Positions 8,992-18,041 are shown, numbered from the stretch's first letter. The stretch: 64,000 bases of DNA from Thermosynechococcus sp. CL-1 (GCF_008386235.1 NZ_CP040671.1:2234001-2298000); one strand, 5' to 3'. The notes: a model not told the origin generated them from the letters alone. A program made the numbers and translations.

Positions 8992-10689
8992 ATGGGGTGT
9001 ATCGAAGAGTTCATTGCAAGAACGACTCAACAAAAAGGCCACCTTGCCTTTGCCAAGGGGTGGGAAAAACTAGCCATTAATAAATGGAATGATAACAGCT
9101 ATCGAGCTGTGGTCTCAGGCCTGAAGCATGCCTTGGCACTTGATCCTCGCCTAGCAAGATGTTGGTACCTGTTGGGCATGATCAGTGGTGTTGATAGTGA
9201 TTTACAACAGGCACTAGCAGCCTACAAAAAAGCGATTGAACTGAGACCTGACTGGCAAATTGGCATTGACTTTCTCAAGTGTACGAGGTACTTGATTTAC
9301 GTTTATAAAGATGTAGAAGAGCTACAGGAATGCCGTCAAAAAATCAGAGAATCCGTTGCCGAGTTCTATCAAACGTTTCAAAGTTTCTCTTTAGATAAGA
9401 AACAATATCTCTCTGAGTGGCTGGGGAATGTGAACACATTTTTACTGCCCTATCAAGGGAAAGAAACCCGCGATGTCCAACAACAGTACGGGCAGATGAT
9501 CTACGAAATCATGACCAGTGTGATTCCAGCCGCCAAAGAACGCCCCCCAATGCCACCAGTGAAGGTCAATGAACCCCTACGGATTGGGTTTGTTTCAGGG
9601 CACTTTCGTGCGCATACGGTTTGGAAGTTGCTGCTCCACGGCTGGCTTCAACATCTTGATAAAACACAATTTCAGCTTTATGGCTACTACGTGCGAGATT
9701 ATCGCGATCGCTGGACAGGGGCCGCAGAGAGCTATTGCCATCGCTTTGTCATGGGCACTAAATCGCCTCAAGAATGGTTTGAGCAGATTCGTGCCGATCA
9801 ATTACATCTAGTGATTTTCCCCGAACTGGGCATGGATCTGGAACTGATCAAGATTGCCGCTCTGAAATTAGCGCCGATTCAATGTATGTCTTGGGGGCAT
9901 CCCGACACCTCTGGCTTACCCACAATTGATTATTTCCTCAGTAGTGAGTTGATGGAACCCCCTGATGGCGAAACGCATTACACAGAAAAGCTGATCAGGC
10001 TAAAAAATCTGGGGATTGCCTTTAGTCCCCCGCCACCCGATCCGCGATCGCCCATTACGCGGGAGGAATTCGGCCTCAAAAGCGATGCCGTTATCTACGG
10101 TTGCCTGCAAAGTGTCTTTAAGTACCTGCCACAGTTTGACCACATCTACCCCGAAATTGCCGCAGCGGTCGGGAATTGTCAATTTGTTTTTATTACCAAT
10201 CTTATGACCAAAAACAGCCGCCAGCGGTTTGAAGGACGTCTAGAACGAGCTTTTGCTGCCAAAAACCTTGACTATAGGGCGTACTGCTTTTTCTCACGCC
10301 CCTTAAACTTCTATGGTTTTACCTCCATGTTGCATTGTCTCGATGTTTTCCTAGACAGCCTTGAATGGTCAGGGGGAAATTCTACCCTTGAAGCCCTCTA
10401 CTATGCCCAAGTCCCTATGGTGACCACACCAGGACGCTTTATGCGGGGGCGGCATACCGCTGGTATTCTCACACTCCTAGAGCTACCGGAATTAATTGCG
10501 CCAGATGTTTCTGCCTATATTCAAAAAGCCATTGAACTGGGTCAAAGCGCTGAGTATCGCCGATTTATCCGCGAAAAAATCCAAAACAATCTGCCGAAGG
10601 TGTTCGAGGATCAAGCCGGGGTGCGCTCCCTTGAAGACTTTATTCGCGCTGCAGTGCAGGAGTTTGCCACCTCTGGCCGCCTTCTATAA
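8992..10689 (+). CDS. TPR plus GT41 SPINDLY-type (O-GlcNAc transferase-like) glycosyltransferase
   Basis: 565 residues. Residues about 15-100 contain tetratricopeptide-like helices (A-L-A-L-D-P-R-L-A-R-C-W-Y-L-L-G-M; A-L-A-A-Y-K-K-A-I-E-L-R-P-D). From about 195 on, the sequence matches the GT41 catalytic region: L-R-I-G-F-V-S-G-H-F-R-x-H, C-M-S-W-G-H-P-D-T-S-G-L-P, and late L-E-W-S-G-G-N-S-T-L-E-A-L-Y-Y (about 462-476) with G-R-H-T-A-G-I-L. GT41 enzymes transfer GlcNAc or fucose to Ser/Thr of proteins in eukaryotes; bacterial members glycosylate proteins or glycans. The cytoplasm is the expected site. The target is unknown. It ends the plus-strand run that begins at atpC. Confidence 0.85.
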   Translation: MGCIEEFIARTTQQKGHLAFAKGWEKLAINKWNDNSYRAVVSGLKHALALDPRLARCWYLLGMISGVDSDLQQALAAYKKAIELRPDWQIGIDFLKCTRYLIYVYKDVEELQECRQKIRESVAEFYQTFQSFSLDKKQYLSEWLGNVNTFLLPYQGKETRDVQQQYGQMIYEIMTSVIPAAKERPPMPPVKVNEPLRIGFVSGHFRAHTVWKLLLHGWLQHLDKTQFQLYGYYVRDYRDRWTGAAESYCHRFVMGTKSPQEWFEQIRADQLHLVIFPELGMDLELIKIAALKLAPIQCMSWGHPDTSGLPTIDYFLSSELMEPPDGETHYTEKLIRLKNLGIAFSPPPPDPRSPITREEFGLKSDAVIYGCLQSVFKYLPQFDHIYPEIAAAVGNCQFVFITNLMTKNSRQRFEGRLERAFAAKNLDYRAYCFFSRPLNFYGFTSMLHCLDVFLDSLEWSGGNSTLEALYYAQVPMVTTPGRFMRGRHTAGILTLLELPELIAPDVSAYIQKAIELGQSAEYRRFIREKIQNNLPKVFEDQAGVRSLEDFIRAAVQEFATSGRLL

Positions 10690-10718
10690 CCAATTGGAGT
10701 TCTAGATTCAGAAGCGGC

Positions 10719-11378
10719 TCAAGAAGCCCTTGGCATCCCTTGCAAGGCGGTAACAATCGCGAAGATTAAAAATAGGGCACCACCGCCCAAGGTCAATGTC
10801 CGTTCGGAGATGCGTCCAGCCATCAGGCCGCCGCCTAGAACCGCGATCGCCACACAGATGCCGTGACCAAGAAGCGCGCCGAGGGCAACCCCTAGGGCAT
10901 GACTGGTGGCAGCAAGGGTAATGGTGGCAATTTGGGTGCGATCGCCCCATTCAGCAATGAAGGTGAGACTAAAAGCCTCCACAAAAGTCGCCCAAGCAGG
11001 GTTACTGCCCCAACGGCTGAGATTGGCTTCCGCCTTTTCAACGGTTTCCACTGCCGCTTCACACTCCTCCTCACAGGGGCTATCCCCCATCCGCCAGCCT
11101 TGAATCAGCATCTTGAGACCAAAAACGGTGAAGAGCAAAATCGCCGCATAGAAGGTGAACTCTCGCGGTAAAAGTTGAAAGACCTTGCCCACGGCCACTG
11201 AAAGCAGTGTCATCACAATTAAAGCCGCCCATGACCCTAGGAAGACCCACCGCTTGCTGTGACGGGTTGCCAAAACCATGGCAATAAAGAAGGTCTTGTC
11301 TCCCAGCTCAGAAATAGCGATGAGGGACAGCCCCGCAGTAAAAGCCGTTAGCATAGGAAAGGATTCAAACTTTACCAT
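10719..11378 (-). CDS. TMEM165/GDT1 (UPF0016) family Mn2+/Ca2+ transporter
   Basis: 219 residues with six to seven hydrophobic helices arranged as two homologous halves. Each half carries the family motif E-x-G-D-(K/R)-T: S-E-L-G-D-K-T-F near residues 24-31 and A-E-W-G-D-R-T-Q near 141-148. GDT1 proteins exchange Mn2+ or Ca2+ for protons. The cyanobacterial homologue (Mnx/SynPAM71) moves Mn2+ out of the cytoplasm towards the thylakoid or periplasm and protects against Mn excess. A highly charged loop (C-E-E-E-C-E-A-A-V-E-T-V-E, about 101-113) separates the halves. The Met at residue 9 could be the real start. It is convergent with the GT41 gene. Confidence 0.88.
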   Translation of the reverse strand: MVKFESFPMLTAFTAGLSLIAISELGDKTFFIAMVLATRHSKRWVFLGSWAALIVMTLLSVAVGKVFQLLPREFTFYAAILLFTVFGLKMLIQGWRMGDSPCEEECEAAVETVEKAEANLSRWGSNPAWATFVEAFSLTFIAEWGDRTQIATITLAATSHALGVALGALLGHGICVAIAVLGGGLMAGRISERTLTLGGGALFLIFAIVTALQGMPRAS

Positions 11379-11399
11379 GCCTTAAATTAGCACGCTGCC

Positions 11400-12842
11400 A
11401 TGACGACACCGAAGAATTTCACCGCCCTTTTGAATCAGATTGATTTACCCCTCGATTGGCTAGGGCTGCGTTACGTTGAGGAGATTGTCACGACTCGCAG
11501 TGCTCGGGATGGAAATCCTGAAATGAACCAGCGATCGCACCAACGGGGGGTCATGGTTGAGGTGCTCGTCGATGGTCAATTTGCCTATACAGCAACCCCA
11601 AATTTGCAACCCAGTGCTATCCATCGGGCGATTCAGCAGGCCTATCAACAGGCGAAAACCGCTGCCCATTGGCGAGTCTTTAACTTTACGCCAGCGGCAC
11701 GGGGCAAGGGCAAGGGACACTATCGATCGCCCCAGCGGCAACCTTTTGACCAACTTTCAGCCGCTGAATTGAATCACTTACTCCAAGACCTTTGCCATTG
11801 GCTCAAGGTTAGTGACGATATTGTCCAAACCCGTGCTTTTGTGCAGACCGTCGAGACCACTAGCCAGTGGTTCACCAGTGATGGCGGTGAAATTGAACAG
11901 CAATTTTATCAAGTGCTCACCGATATGAGCGCCACGGCTCAGGGGGCAGGGGTGGTGCAGCAGCGAACCGATCATGGTTGGTTAGCGCGGTGCTATCAAG
12001 GGGGGCTAGAGTGGCTGACGGCTGATCAATTGAGCGATCGCGCCCATCACATTGGCGAGCAGGCCGTTGAACTCCTCAGTGCCCAAGAGTGCCCAGAAAC
12101 AACGACAACCTTGGTACTTGCCCCCGATCAAATGATGCTGCAAATCCACGAGAGCATTGGTCATCCCCTAGAGCTAGACCGCATTTTGGGGGATGAGCGC
12201 AACTATGCCGGCAGCAGCTTTATTCGCCTTGAGGACTTTGGGCAGCGGCAGTACGGCTCCCCCCTCTTGAACGTCACGTTTGATCCGACCGTTGCCGGTG
12301 AACTGGCCAGCTATGCCTTTGATGATTTGGGGGTGGCGGCTGAACGCATCTATCTCATCAAGGAAGGACGCCTCCTGCGCGGTCTGGGCAGCCTTGAAAG
12401 TCAGCAGCGAGCCGGGGTTGCCGGAGTTGCCAATGCCCGTGCCTGTTCTTGGAATCGTCCCCCCATTGACCGGATGGCCAATCTGAATATCGAGCCGGGC
12501 ACACAATCGTTTGATCAGATTATCGGCAACATCGAGTCAGGGGTGTACATGGAGTCCAATCGCTCTTGGTCAATCGACGACTATCGCCTCAAATTTCAGT
12601 TTGGCTGCGAATATGCCAAGCGCATTGAAAATGGCCGCCTGACCCAAACCCTGCGCAATCCCAACTATCGCGGCACCACGCCTGAATTTTGGCACAGCCT
12701 CATTGCGGTGGGAGATGTCTCCACCTTCGGTATTTTTGGTACACCGTTTTGTGGTAAGGGCGAACCCAACCAGGCCATTCGTGTGGGACACGCTTCACCG
12801 GTGTGTGCCTTTGCCAATATCCAAGTCTTTGGTGGCGGCTAA
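11400..12842 (+). CDS. tldD: TldD/PmbA family metalloprotease (TldD type)
   Basis: 480 residues, the usual TldD length. The zinc motif H-E-S-I-G-H lies at about 250-255, followed by P-L-E-L-D-R-I-L-G-D-E and the Gly-rich stretch typical of TldD rather than TldE. F-G-C-E-Y-A near 402 supplies the expected later cysteine. In other bacteria TldD and TldE form a heterodimer that degrades unfolded peptides and matures ribosomally made modified peptides and CcdA. No TldE/PmbA partner is in this window. The gene starts 22 bases from the divergent GDT1 gene and ends 5 bases before the opposite-strand tRNA-Leu. Confidence 0.9.
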   Translation: MTTPKNFTALLNQIDLPLDWLGLRYVEEIVTTRSARDGNPEMNQRSHQRGVMVEVLVDGQFAYTATPNLQPSAIHRAIQQAYQQAKTAAHWRVFNFTPAARGKGKGHYRSPQRQPFDQLSAAELNHLLQDLCHWLKVSDDIVQTRAFVQTVETTSQWFTSDGGEIEQQFYQVLTDMSATAQGAGVVQQRTDHGWLARCYQGGLEWLTADQLSDRAHHIGEQAVELLSAQECPETTTTLVLAPDQMMLQIHESIGHPLELDRILGDERNYAGSSFIRLEDFGQRQYGSPLLNVTFDPTVAGELASYAFDDLGVAAERIYLIKEGRLLRGLGSLESQQRAGVAGVANARACSWNRPPIDRMANLNIEPGTQSFDQIIGNIESGVYMESNRSWSIDDYRLKFQFGCEYAKRIENGRLTQTLRNPNYRGTTPEFWHSLIAVGDVSTFGIFGTPFCGKGEPNQAIRVGHASPVCAFANIQVFGGG

Positions 12843-12847
12843 GTCAA

Positions 12848-12929
12848 TGGGCGAGGTCAGACTCGAACTGACATGGGGAACCCCCGCTACATTTTGAGTG
12901 TAGTGCGTCTACCATTTCGCCACTCGCCC
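12848..12929 (-). tRNA. trnL-CAA: tRNA-Leu (anticodon CAA)
   Basis: 82-nt cloverleaf. Acceptor GGGCGAG pairs with CTCGCCC, discriminator A. The anticodon stem CTACA/TGTAG encloses CTCAAAA, so the anticodon is CAA, reading TTG. The long variable arm (GGGGGTTCCCC region) is the class II feature of leucine tRNAs, and the T arm is GTCAG-TTCGAGT-CTGAC. The CCA end is not encoded. Confidence 0.95.
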
Positions 12930-12953
12930 TCAGACTTATTACTATACCATGCT

Positions 12954-14621
12954 TTAGGACGACTGAGTTATCTCCAGAGCGTGACAAGCGCGATCCACAA
13001 GGGTCTGTAGGGCAGGCAGTTGCTCGGTGTGTTCTGAGTAGTACAAATTGGCATTGCCGCGATCGGTGTCCTCCCAAAACTTGGGCTGAGCCTGGCGCAG
13101 GCGATCGCAATTTTGCTGAAAGAGACGCTTAAACCCCGCCAAGCCGAGAACCGCTGCATCCTCCACCATATCCTCAACAATCCGCTGCGCAAACTGAGGT
13201 TGCTGCCGTGCCAAGTAAAAGAGGGCGAGTCCCATTTGTAGTAGGCGAACCCCTGTACTTTTGCCATAGGGGCGATCGCCATTTTGGGGTTGCCGCAGTT
13301 CCGGTGGATTATCTAGGCGAAGCATTTCCTCCAAGAGTTCCAGTTGCAGTCGCTCCTCCCACTGCTGCTCGTTCACCAAGATTAAGACCTTCTTTAGCTC
13401 AGCGGCAAAGACATCAACAATGAAATACAGTGCAGGACTATTCTGTGCTAACTCATAGACTTCATTCCCGTAGGCACGTAGATAATTCACACACTTTTGG
13501 GTGAGCTGGGGGCGCTGGTAATGCACCAGACTCTCAATAAACCGCCGATAGTGAAAGGCCAAGTTATAGAGATTGCGTGCCTCGTTGTGACGACTGCCGT
13601 GTTTAATGGCAAAGCGCATCATTGTATTAAAGCGAATAATGATTAGGTCCAGCAAAATGTCATCCCCCCTACTGAGAATGCGGTGGGCGATCGCGCACAT
13701 CTCAGAGCCACACAGCGACGCGAGAGGAAACTGCTCCTCCTCCAAAAAGCGCACATAGGCATTCCCAAGGAGCCGAAAACACTTTTGCTCGTAGAAGGTA
13801 TGGTTCTCTTCAATTTGACCAAATTGATCAAACATGGTCTTGAAGGCAATATCCCCCATCACCGCACCGCTGAGGCGAAAGAAATAGGCTGGATAGCTGG
13901 GCTTGCAACTGATGTAGTGCTGAAGCAGTTCACTGACAGCACCAATAATCTCGGCCTGCGCTCCCCGAAACGCCACATAGGCCAGCAAATCATCCAATTG
14001 GTTTAATCCCGCGATCAGGTGAGCCTGACTACGGCGCAAAAACTGCGGTTGATAGGACACCCCATCCTTGAGAACAATGCCCAGTTGACTCATGTAGCGA
14101 TACTGGCGGCGGTAAATTTGCTGCACGACACTTTCCGGTTGAATGGACGTGAGGATGTAGAAGATGTAGGGCAGCGCCGTCAAAATTGCCAAGGGCAAGA
14201 GGCCGTATACATTCAACAGGATGCTACCCACAGGATGCCTGCCCAAATCCTGCAAAACCTTGATGTAGAAGATATGGGCACCGCCCAAAACCAGACACCA
14301 GACATAGATCAGGCTGATCCAGTCCTGCATGTACAGTTCAGTAATTTTGGGGATATTTTGCGCCGCAATGGAAATCACAATGATTAACGTGCCGAGGGTG
14401 AGGCCAATCACCGAGAGCCACACCTCTGGGGCAAAGCCAGTGTCAAAGGTACCAGCAACCAAGCCAGCAAAGAACCTTGGGGCAGTTGCTTTTAGATGAG
14501 CGAGGACAAGATTAGCACTGCTATCCAAGAGGGCAAGGGCAGCCAGACTCAGACCAAAAGCCACCAGGGATCGCGGCAGATGAGGAGTGGTCAAGAACCA
14601 GCGGTGGAGTTTCTTCAGCAT
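12954..14621 (-). CDS. Predicted membrane protein with large cytoplasmic helical domain (unknown)
   Basis: 555 residues. Four hydrophobic segments lie in the first third (about 17-37, 67-88, 103-122, 133-156); the remaining ~390 residues are soluble, helical and rich in Tyr, Arg and Leu, with no recognised catalytic motif. The second segment, followed by a Gln-Asn-Ile-Pro-Lys stretch, faintly recalls DUF2254 membrane proteins, but the fit is weak. The soluble part has repeated Y-R-R-F, H-Y-I-S and Y-N-L-A-F-H-Y patterns that may be a helical solenoid. It lies alone between two tRNA genes. Function unknown. Confidence 0.7.
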   Translation of the reverse strand: MLKKLHRWFLTTPHLPRSLVAFGLSLAALALLDSSANLVLAHLKATAPRFFAGLVAGTFDTGFAPEVWLSVIGLTLGTLIIVISIAAQNIPKITELYMQDWISLIYVWCLVLGGAHIFYIKVLQDLGRHPVGSILLNVYGLLPLAILTALPYIFYILTSIQPESVVQQIYRRQYRYMSQLGIVLKDGVSYQPQFLRRSQAHLIAGLNQLDDLLAYVAFRGAQAEIIGAVSELLQHYISCKPSYPAYFFRLSGAVMGDIAFKTMFDQFGQIEENHTFYEQKCFRLLGNAYVRFLEEEQFPLASLCGSEMCAIAHRILSRGDDILLDLIIIRFNTMMRFAIKHGSRHNEARNLYNLAFHYRRFIESLVHYQRPQLTQKCVNYLRAYGNEVYELAQNSPALYFIVDVFAAELKKVLILVNEQQWEERLQLELLEEMLRLDNPPELRQPQNGDRPYGKSTGVRLLQMGLALFYLARQQPQFAQRIVEDMVEDAAVLGLAGFKRLFQQNCDRLRQAQPKFWEDTDRGNANLYYSEHTEQLPALQTLVDRACHALEITQSS

Positions 14622-14734
14622 CTATCCGTTTGAGTCAAGGGTCTCCGCTCCCGACTATGACACACCCGTGCGCAAATTTCCTTTCGCCCCTTTGATCTCT
14701 CTGGGAATTCATGCTAGGATATTGTTCTTGACTT

Positions 14735-14808
14735 GGGCTTGTAGCTTAGTGGATTAGAGCGGCTGACTACGGATCAGCAGGTCGGGGGTTCGAGTCCCTC
14801 CAAGCCCG
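14735..14808 (+). tRNA. trnR-ACG: tRNA-Arg (anticodon ACG)
   Basis: 74-nt cloverleaf. Acceptor GGGCTTG pairs with CAAGCCC, discriminator G. The anticodon stem GCTGA/TCAGC encloses CTACGGA, giving ACG. A34 of this tRNA is the known substrate of TadA, which is encoded at 33134-33628. T arm GGGGG-TTCGAGT-CCCTC. No encoded CCA. Confidence 0.95.
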
Positions 14809-14856
14809 TTGAGTAAAGCTGAATAAAACTATAGAGCTATTATTTTTTATTCAAAT

Positions 14857-14881
14857 CAAAAAGGGTGACCGTAGCCACCCT
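14857..14881 (-). terminator. Rho-independent terminator of the aldolase gene
   Basis: On the minus strand AGGGTG-GCTACGGT-CACCCT forms a 6-bp stem that can extend by G-C/T pairs, followed at once by TTTTTG. It starts about 40 bases after the aldolase stop. Confidence 0.75.
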
Positions 14882-14921
14882 CTATCACGTTGCTTATCGT
14901 TGCTCAGCGATCGCAGAGTGC

Positions 14922-16001
14922 CTAGACCACCACGGTTTTCTGAGTCACTTGTTTCAGTTCGCCTTTGGCATATTTGGCAGCATAGTCATCAAGGCTGAGT
15001 TGCTTGATTTTGCTGGCGTTGCCGGCGGTGCCAAATTGCTGATAGCGATCGGCACAGACTTTTTGCATGTATTTAATGGATGGCTTCAGGAAGTGACGGG
15101 GGTCAAATTCCTTGGGTGCCAAGGCGAGAGCTTCGCGCACCGCAGCGGTAATGGCTAGGCGGTTGTCGGTGTCAATGTTCACTTTGCGGACACCGCTCTT
15201 GATGCCTTTTTGGATTTCTTCCACAGGCACGCCGTAGGTTTCAGGAATCGTGCCACCGTACTGGTTGATGATGTCAATCAAGTCTTGGGGTACGGAGCTA
15301 GAACCGTGCATCACCAAGTGGGTGTTGGGCAAACGACGGTGGATTTCTTCCACGCGGCTGATGGCGAGGATTTCACCCGTGGGTTTGCGGCTAAATTTAT
15401 AGGCACCGTGGCTGGTACCAATGGCCACTGCAAGGGCATCGACTTGGGTACGCTCCACGAAGTCCACGGCTTGATCGGGGTCGGTGAGGAGCATCGAGTG
15501 ATCAAGGGCACCTTCAAATCCGTGGCCATCTTCGGCTTCCCCTTTACCGGTTTCCAAGGAACCAAGGCAGCCCAGCTCGCCTTCCACAGAAACACCAATG
15601 GAGTGCGCGACTTTTACCACTTCGCTGGTGACGGCCACGTTGTACTCATAGCTGGCGGGGGTTTTGGCATCGGCTTCAAGGGAGCCATCCATCATCACAC
15701 TAGTAAAGCCGTTGCGAATGGCGGAGTAGCAGGTGGCAGGCTCGTTACCATGGTCTTGGTGCATGACAATGGGGATGTGGGGGTAGGTTTCCACCGCAGC
15801 CAAAATCAGGTGACGCAGGAAGTTTTCCCCAGCATATTTACGGGCACCCCGCGATGCTTGCAAAATCACGGGACTGTCGGTTTCATGGGCCGCCTGCATG
15901 ATGGCTTGGATTTGCTCCATGTTGTTGACGTTGAAGGCGGGAATGCCGTAACCATTTTCGGCTGCGTGATCGAGCAGCAAGCGCATGGGTACGAGTGCCA
16001 T
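14922..16001 (-). CDS. fbaA: Fructose-bisphosphate aldolase, class II
   Basis: 359 residues; the ATG at 16001 is preceded by AAGGAGGA. The zinc and active-site motif H-Q-D-H-G is at 81-85, with E-G-E-L-G-C-L-G near 140, M-H-G-S-S near 231 and N-I-D-T-D near 275, the class II (FbaA/CbbA) set. It cleaves or forms fructose-1,6-bisphosphate; cyanobacterial class II aldolases also form sedoheptulose-1,7-bisphosphate, so the enzyme serves both glycolysis and the Calvin cycle. It is a single-gene unit with its own terminator. The 160-base leader up to the HicB gene shows no extra gene. Confidence 0.96.
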   Translation of the reverse strand: MALVPMRLLLDHAAENGYGIPAFNVNNMEQIQAIMQAAHETDSPVILQASRGARKYAGENFLRHLILAAVETYPHIPIVMHQDHGNEPATCYSAIRNGFTSVMMDGSLEADAKTPASYEYNVAVTSEVVKVAHSIGVSVEGELGCLGSLETGKGEAEDGHGFEGALDHSMLLTDPDQAVDFVERTQVDALAVAIGTSHGAYKFSRKPTGEILAISRVEEIHRRLPNTHLVMHGSSSVPQDLIDIINQYGGTIPETYGVPVEEIQKGIKSGVRKVNIDTDNRLAITAAVREALALAPKEFDPRHFLKPSIKYMQKVCADRYQQFGTAGNASKIKQLSLDDYAAKYAKGELKQVTQKTVVV

Positions 16002-16161
16002 AGGGTTATGTCCTCCTTAGTAGAGCGGATGTATCGCTTCGTTAACCTTACCGATAATCTTAGGCTATGTTTGCTCGTTTATGTTACAGGGGAGCGATCG
16101 CTGGCCTATTGAGAATACAGTCCTTGTTCTATAGATAAGGGGTACCCAAAGAGGGTGAGAT

Positions 16162-16407
16162 TCAAAAAATCTCCCGTACGGGAACTTCAATGCCGTTAAT
16201 CACGGGTACGGGAATGCCCCGCGAGACATGGAAGTAGATCCAATCCTCTAAGAGTTCGGAGAGATGCTCGCGGCATTCAAGCACTGTCTTGCCATGGGCC
16301 TTGACCCCCTCAAGGTCTGGAATTTCACCGTAAATCAGTCCATCCTCTGCATTGAAGTGATAGATAGCCCGCTCAAGAGCCGCATTCATATAGTCCGACA
16401 GCGACAT
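16162..16407 (-). CDS. HicB-like antitoxin-family protein, no HicA partner
   Basis: 81 residues of the HicB-like fold: F-N-A-E-D-G-L-I-Y-G-E-I-P-D-L-E-G-V (about 18-35) followed by A-H-G-K-T-V-L-E-C-R-E-H-L (about 37-49) and an amphipathic helix. The usual DNA-binding tail is absent or minimal. It starts 2 bases after the stop of the protoporphyrinogen oxidase gene, so the two are almost certainly cotranscribed. No HicA toxin (a 60-80 residue double-stranded-RNA-binding-like protein) fits in the flanks: only 160 bases separate it from the aldolase. Solitary HicB-like proteins are frequent in cyanobacteria; their role is unknown. Confidence 0.8.
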   Translation of the reverse strand: MSLSDYMNAALERAIYHFNAEDGLIYGEIPDLEGVKAHGKTVLECREHLSELLEDWIYFHVSRGIPVPVINGIEVPVREIF

Positions 16408-16409
16408 CC

Positions 16410-17813
16410 CTAGGGCTGGCCTCCTGAAAGGTAGGCAGCAACAGCAGCAGCGGTTCGATTGCCATGTTCAACACGATCGCCCAAGGCGACACCCTCAGCA
16501 TAGTTACTACACAGGAAAAGGCCGGGGGTTTGACTGAGGGCATGGGTCACCTGCTGCCACTGCTCAGGGTAGCCGACAATATATTGGGGAATCGCCCGTC
16601 GCCAAACCTTCATACCGAGTAAGCGTGCCTTGGCTGCAGGTAAATCAAGGAGTCGGCTCAAATCCTGCTGCACCTGCTGGACAATGGCTTCTTCGCTGAG
16701 GCTAGCCAAATCAGGATCCGTGGCACCGCCAATAAAACTCGTAAAGACTTGCCAACCGGCGGGAGTGCGTTGGGGAAAGAGACAGGACGACCAAATGGTG
16801 CCAAGGGTGCGGATGCCCTGACCGCGAGGAATGAGTACCCCAAAGCCGGGGCGGACACTGCGCCCGAGTCCAACGGGGTAGGCCAAGACCACACAGGCCA
16901 CGGTGGGATAGGGGATGGTAGCCAAAACACGGGCGATCGCTGGTTGAAAAGGTGCTACCAACTCTGCAGTTTGATAGGCGGGCGTTGCCAAGACCACACT
17001 GCGGGCGTGCCAGGTTTGCTCACCACTGCGCAGCAGGTAGCCACCCTTGGATTCTGGGGTAATTTCCTGAACCGGGGTTTGCAGGTGAATCGGTGCCTTC
17101 AATTGTTGGGCGATCGCCCGAGGTAGCACAGCCAAGCCTTCCTTAAAGGAGCCAAGTTCCCCCGGTCGCATCTGCACACCCGTAGGCGGCTTCGGTTTAG
17201 GGGCTTGTTGACGCCGTAGGCGCAGGGCACCGGCAATGAGGCCACCCCCGAGTTTTTCCAGTTGGGCAATACGACGAAAAGCAGCAGCGGCACTCAGTTG
17301 TTGTGGATCACCCGCATAAACCCCAGAGACAAAGGGCGCCACCAGCCGTTCAGCCACCTCTTGCCCCAAATGGCGACGGAAAAATGAATGAACTGATTCA
17401 TCGCCACTGCCCAGATAGGGGGGCACAAACCCAAGGGCACCAAGGGCTGCCCGCACTTTTCCCCAAGGACTGAGGAGATTTGAGGTGGCTAAGGCAAGGG
17501 GACGGGTGGGTTCTAGGGGGTAGAGGTGTCCCCGCCAGTAGATGTAGCGCGGTAGGTGGCGATCGCCCCGAATCAGTTCCGACTGCAAGCCCAGCTCAGC
17601 AATGAGTTGTAACAGGGCAGGGGTCGGTGCAAAGCTATTGGGGCCCAGTTCCCAAACAAAGCCCTCCGCTACTTGTGTCGTAATATTCCCCCCAAGGCGA
17701 TCGCTGGCCTCTAGGAGAACCACACTGTACTGGGGGGCGCTTTGCTGCAACCGCCAAGCCAGACTTAGGCCACTGAGGCCACCACCCACAATTGCGACAT
17801 CTACTTCACTCAC
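16410..17813 (-). CDS. hemG: Protoporphyrinogen IX oxidase (HemY type)
   Basis: 467 residues from a GTG start with GGAGGG about 11 bases upstream. The FAD Rossmann motif G-G-G-L-S-G-L is at about 10-16, followed by E-A-S-D-R-L-G-G-N, and W-E-L-G-P-N-S-F near 53-60 is characteristic of oxygen-dependent PPOX. The C-terminal G-V-A-L-G-D-R-V-E-H-G motif closes the FAD site. The enzyme oxidises protoporphyrinogen IX to protoporphyrin IX, the last shared step of heme and chlorophyll synthesis. The symbol follows TIGR naming; the fold is HemY, not the E. coli flavodoxin-like HemG. It leads a two-gene unit with the HicB-like gene. Confidence 0.92.
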   Translation of the reverse strand: MSEVDVAIVGGGLSGLSLAWRLQQSAPQYSVVLLEASDRLGGNITTQVAEGFVWELGPNSFAPTPALLQLIAELGLQSELIRGDRHLPRYIYWRGHLYPLEPTRPLALATSNLLSPWGKVRAALGALGFVPPYLGSGDESVHSFFRRHLGQEVAERLVAPFVSGVYAGDPQQLSAAAAFRRIAQLEKLGGGLIAGALRLRRQQAPKPKPPTGVQMRPGELGSFKEGLAVLPRAIAQQLKAPIHLQTPVQEITPESKGGYLLRSGEQTWHARSVVLATPAYQTAELVAPFQPAIARVLATIPYPTVACVVLAYPVGLGRSVRPGFGVLIPRGQGIRTLGTIWSSCLFPQRTPAGWQVFTSFIGGATDPDLASLSEEAIVQQVQQDLSRLLDLPAAKARLLGMKVWRRAIPQYIVGYPEQWQQVTHALSQTPGLFLCSNYAEGVALGDRVEHGNRTAAAVAAYLSGGQP

Positions 17814-17837
17814 CCGTTTTGCTACCCTCCAACGTGT

Positions 17838-18041
17838 TTAGGATCGCTTGAACAACGAGTCGAGATAGACCCGTGCCGTGCGGCGATCGCATTCTCCATT
17901 TTGCAGCAAAAAGAGGGACAGTGCGGCCACAAAGACGCGATCCTGATCCCAATCGGGATGCCGCTCGAGGTAGTATTTCAGGGTCTCGTGTAGCTCCTCT
18001 GGAATCTCGGCAAGAATACTAATCGTGGCTTGAGCGTTCAT
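17838..18041 (-). CDS. DUF2811 family small protein
   Basis: 67 residues that match the cyanobacterial DUF2811 pattern: S-I-L-A-E-I-P-E-E-L-H-E-T-L (about 8-21), then H-P-D-W-D-Q-D-R-V-F near 28-37 and A-L-S-L-F-L-L-Q-N-G near 40-49. It is soluble and helical. It ends 25 bases before the hemG start on the same strand and borders the candidate replication origin. No function is known. Confidence 0.8.
   Translation of the reverse strand: MNAQATISILAEIPEELHETLKYYLERHPDWDQDRVFVAALSLFLLQNGECDRRTARVYLDSLFKRS

Noticed and set aside
12844-13110. 88-codon minus-strand frame across the tRNA-Leu
   Set aside because: It covers a complete tRNA and the end of the membrane protein gene, and has no homology-like features.
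15210-16112. 300-codon frame antisense to the aldolase
   Set aside because: High codon bias of the aldolase leaves the antisense open; no recognisable protein and no ribosome binding site.
16002-16161. A HicA toxin gene beside the HicB-like gene
   Set aside because: The gap is 160 bases with no frame of adequate length on either strand.
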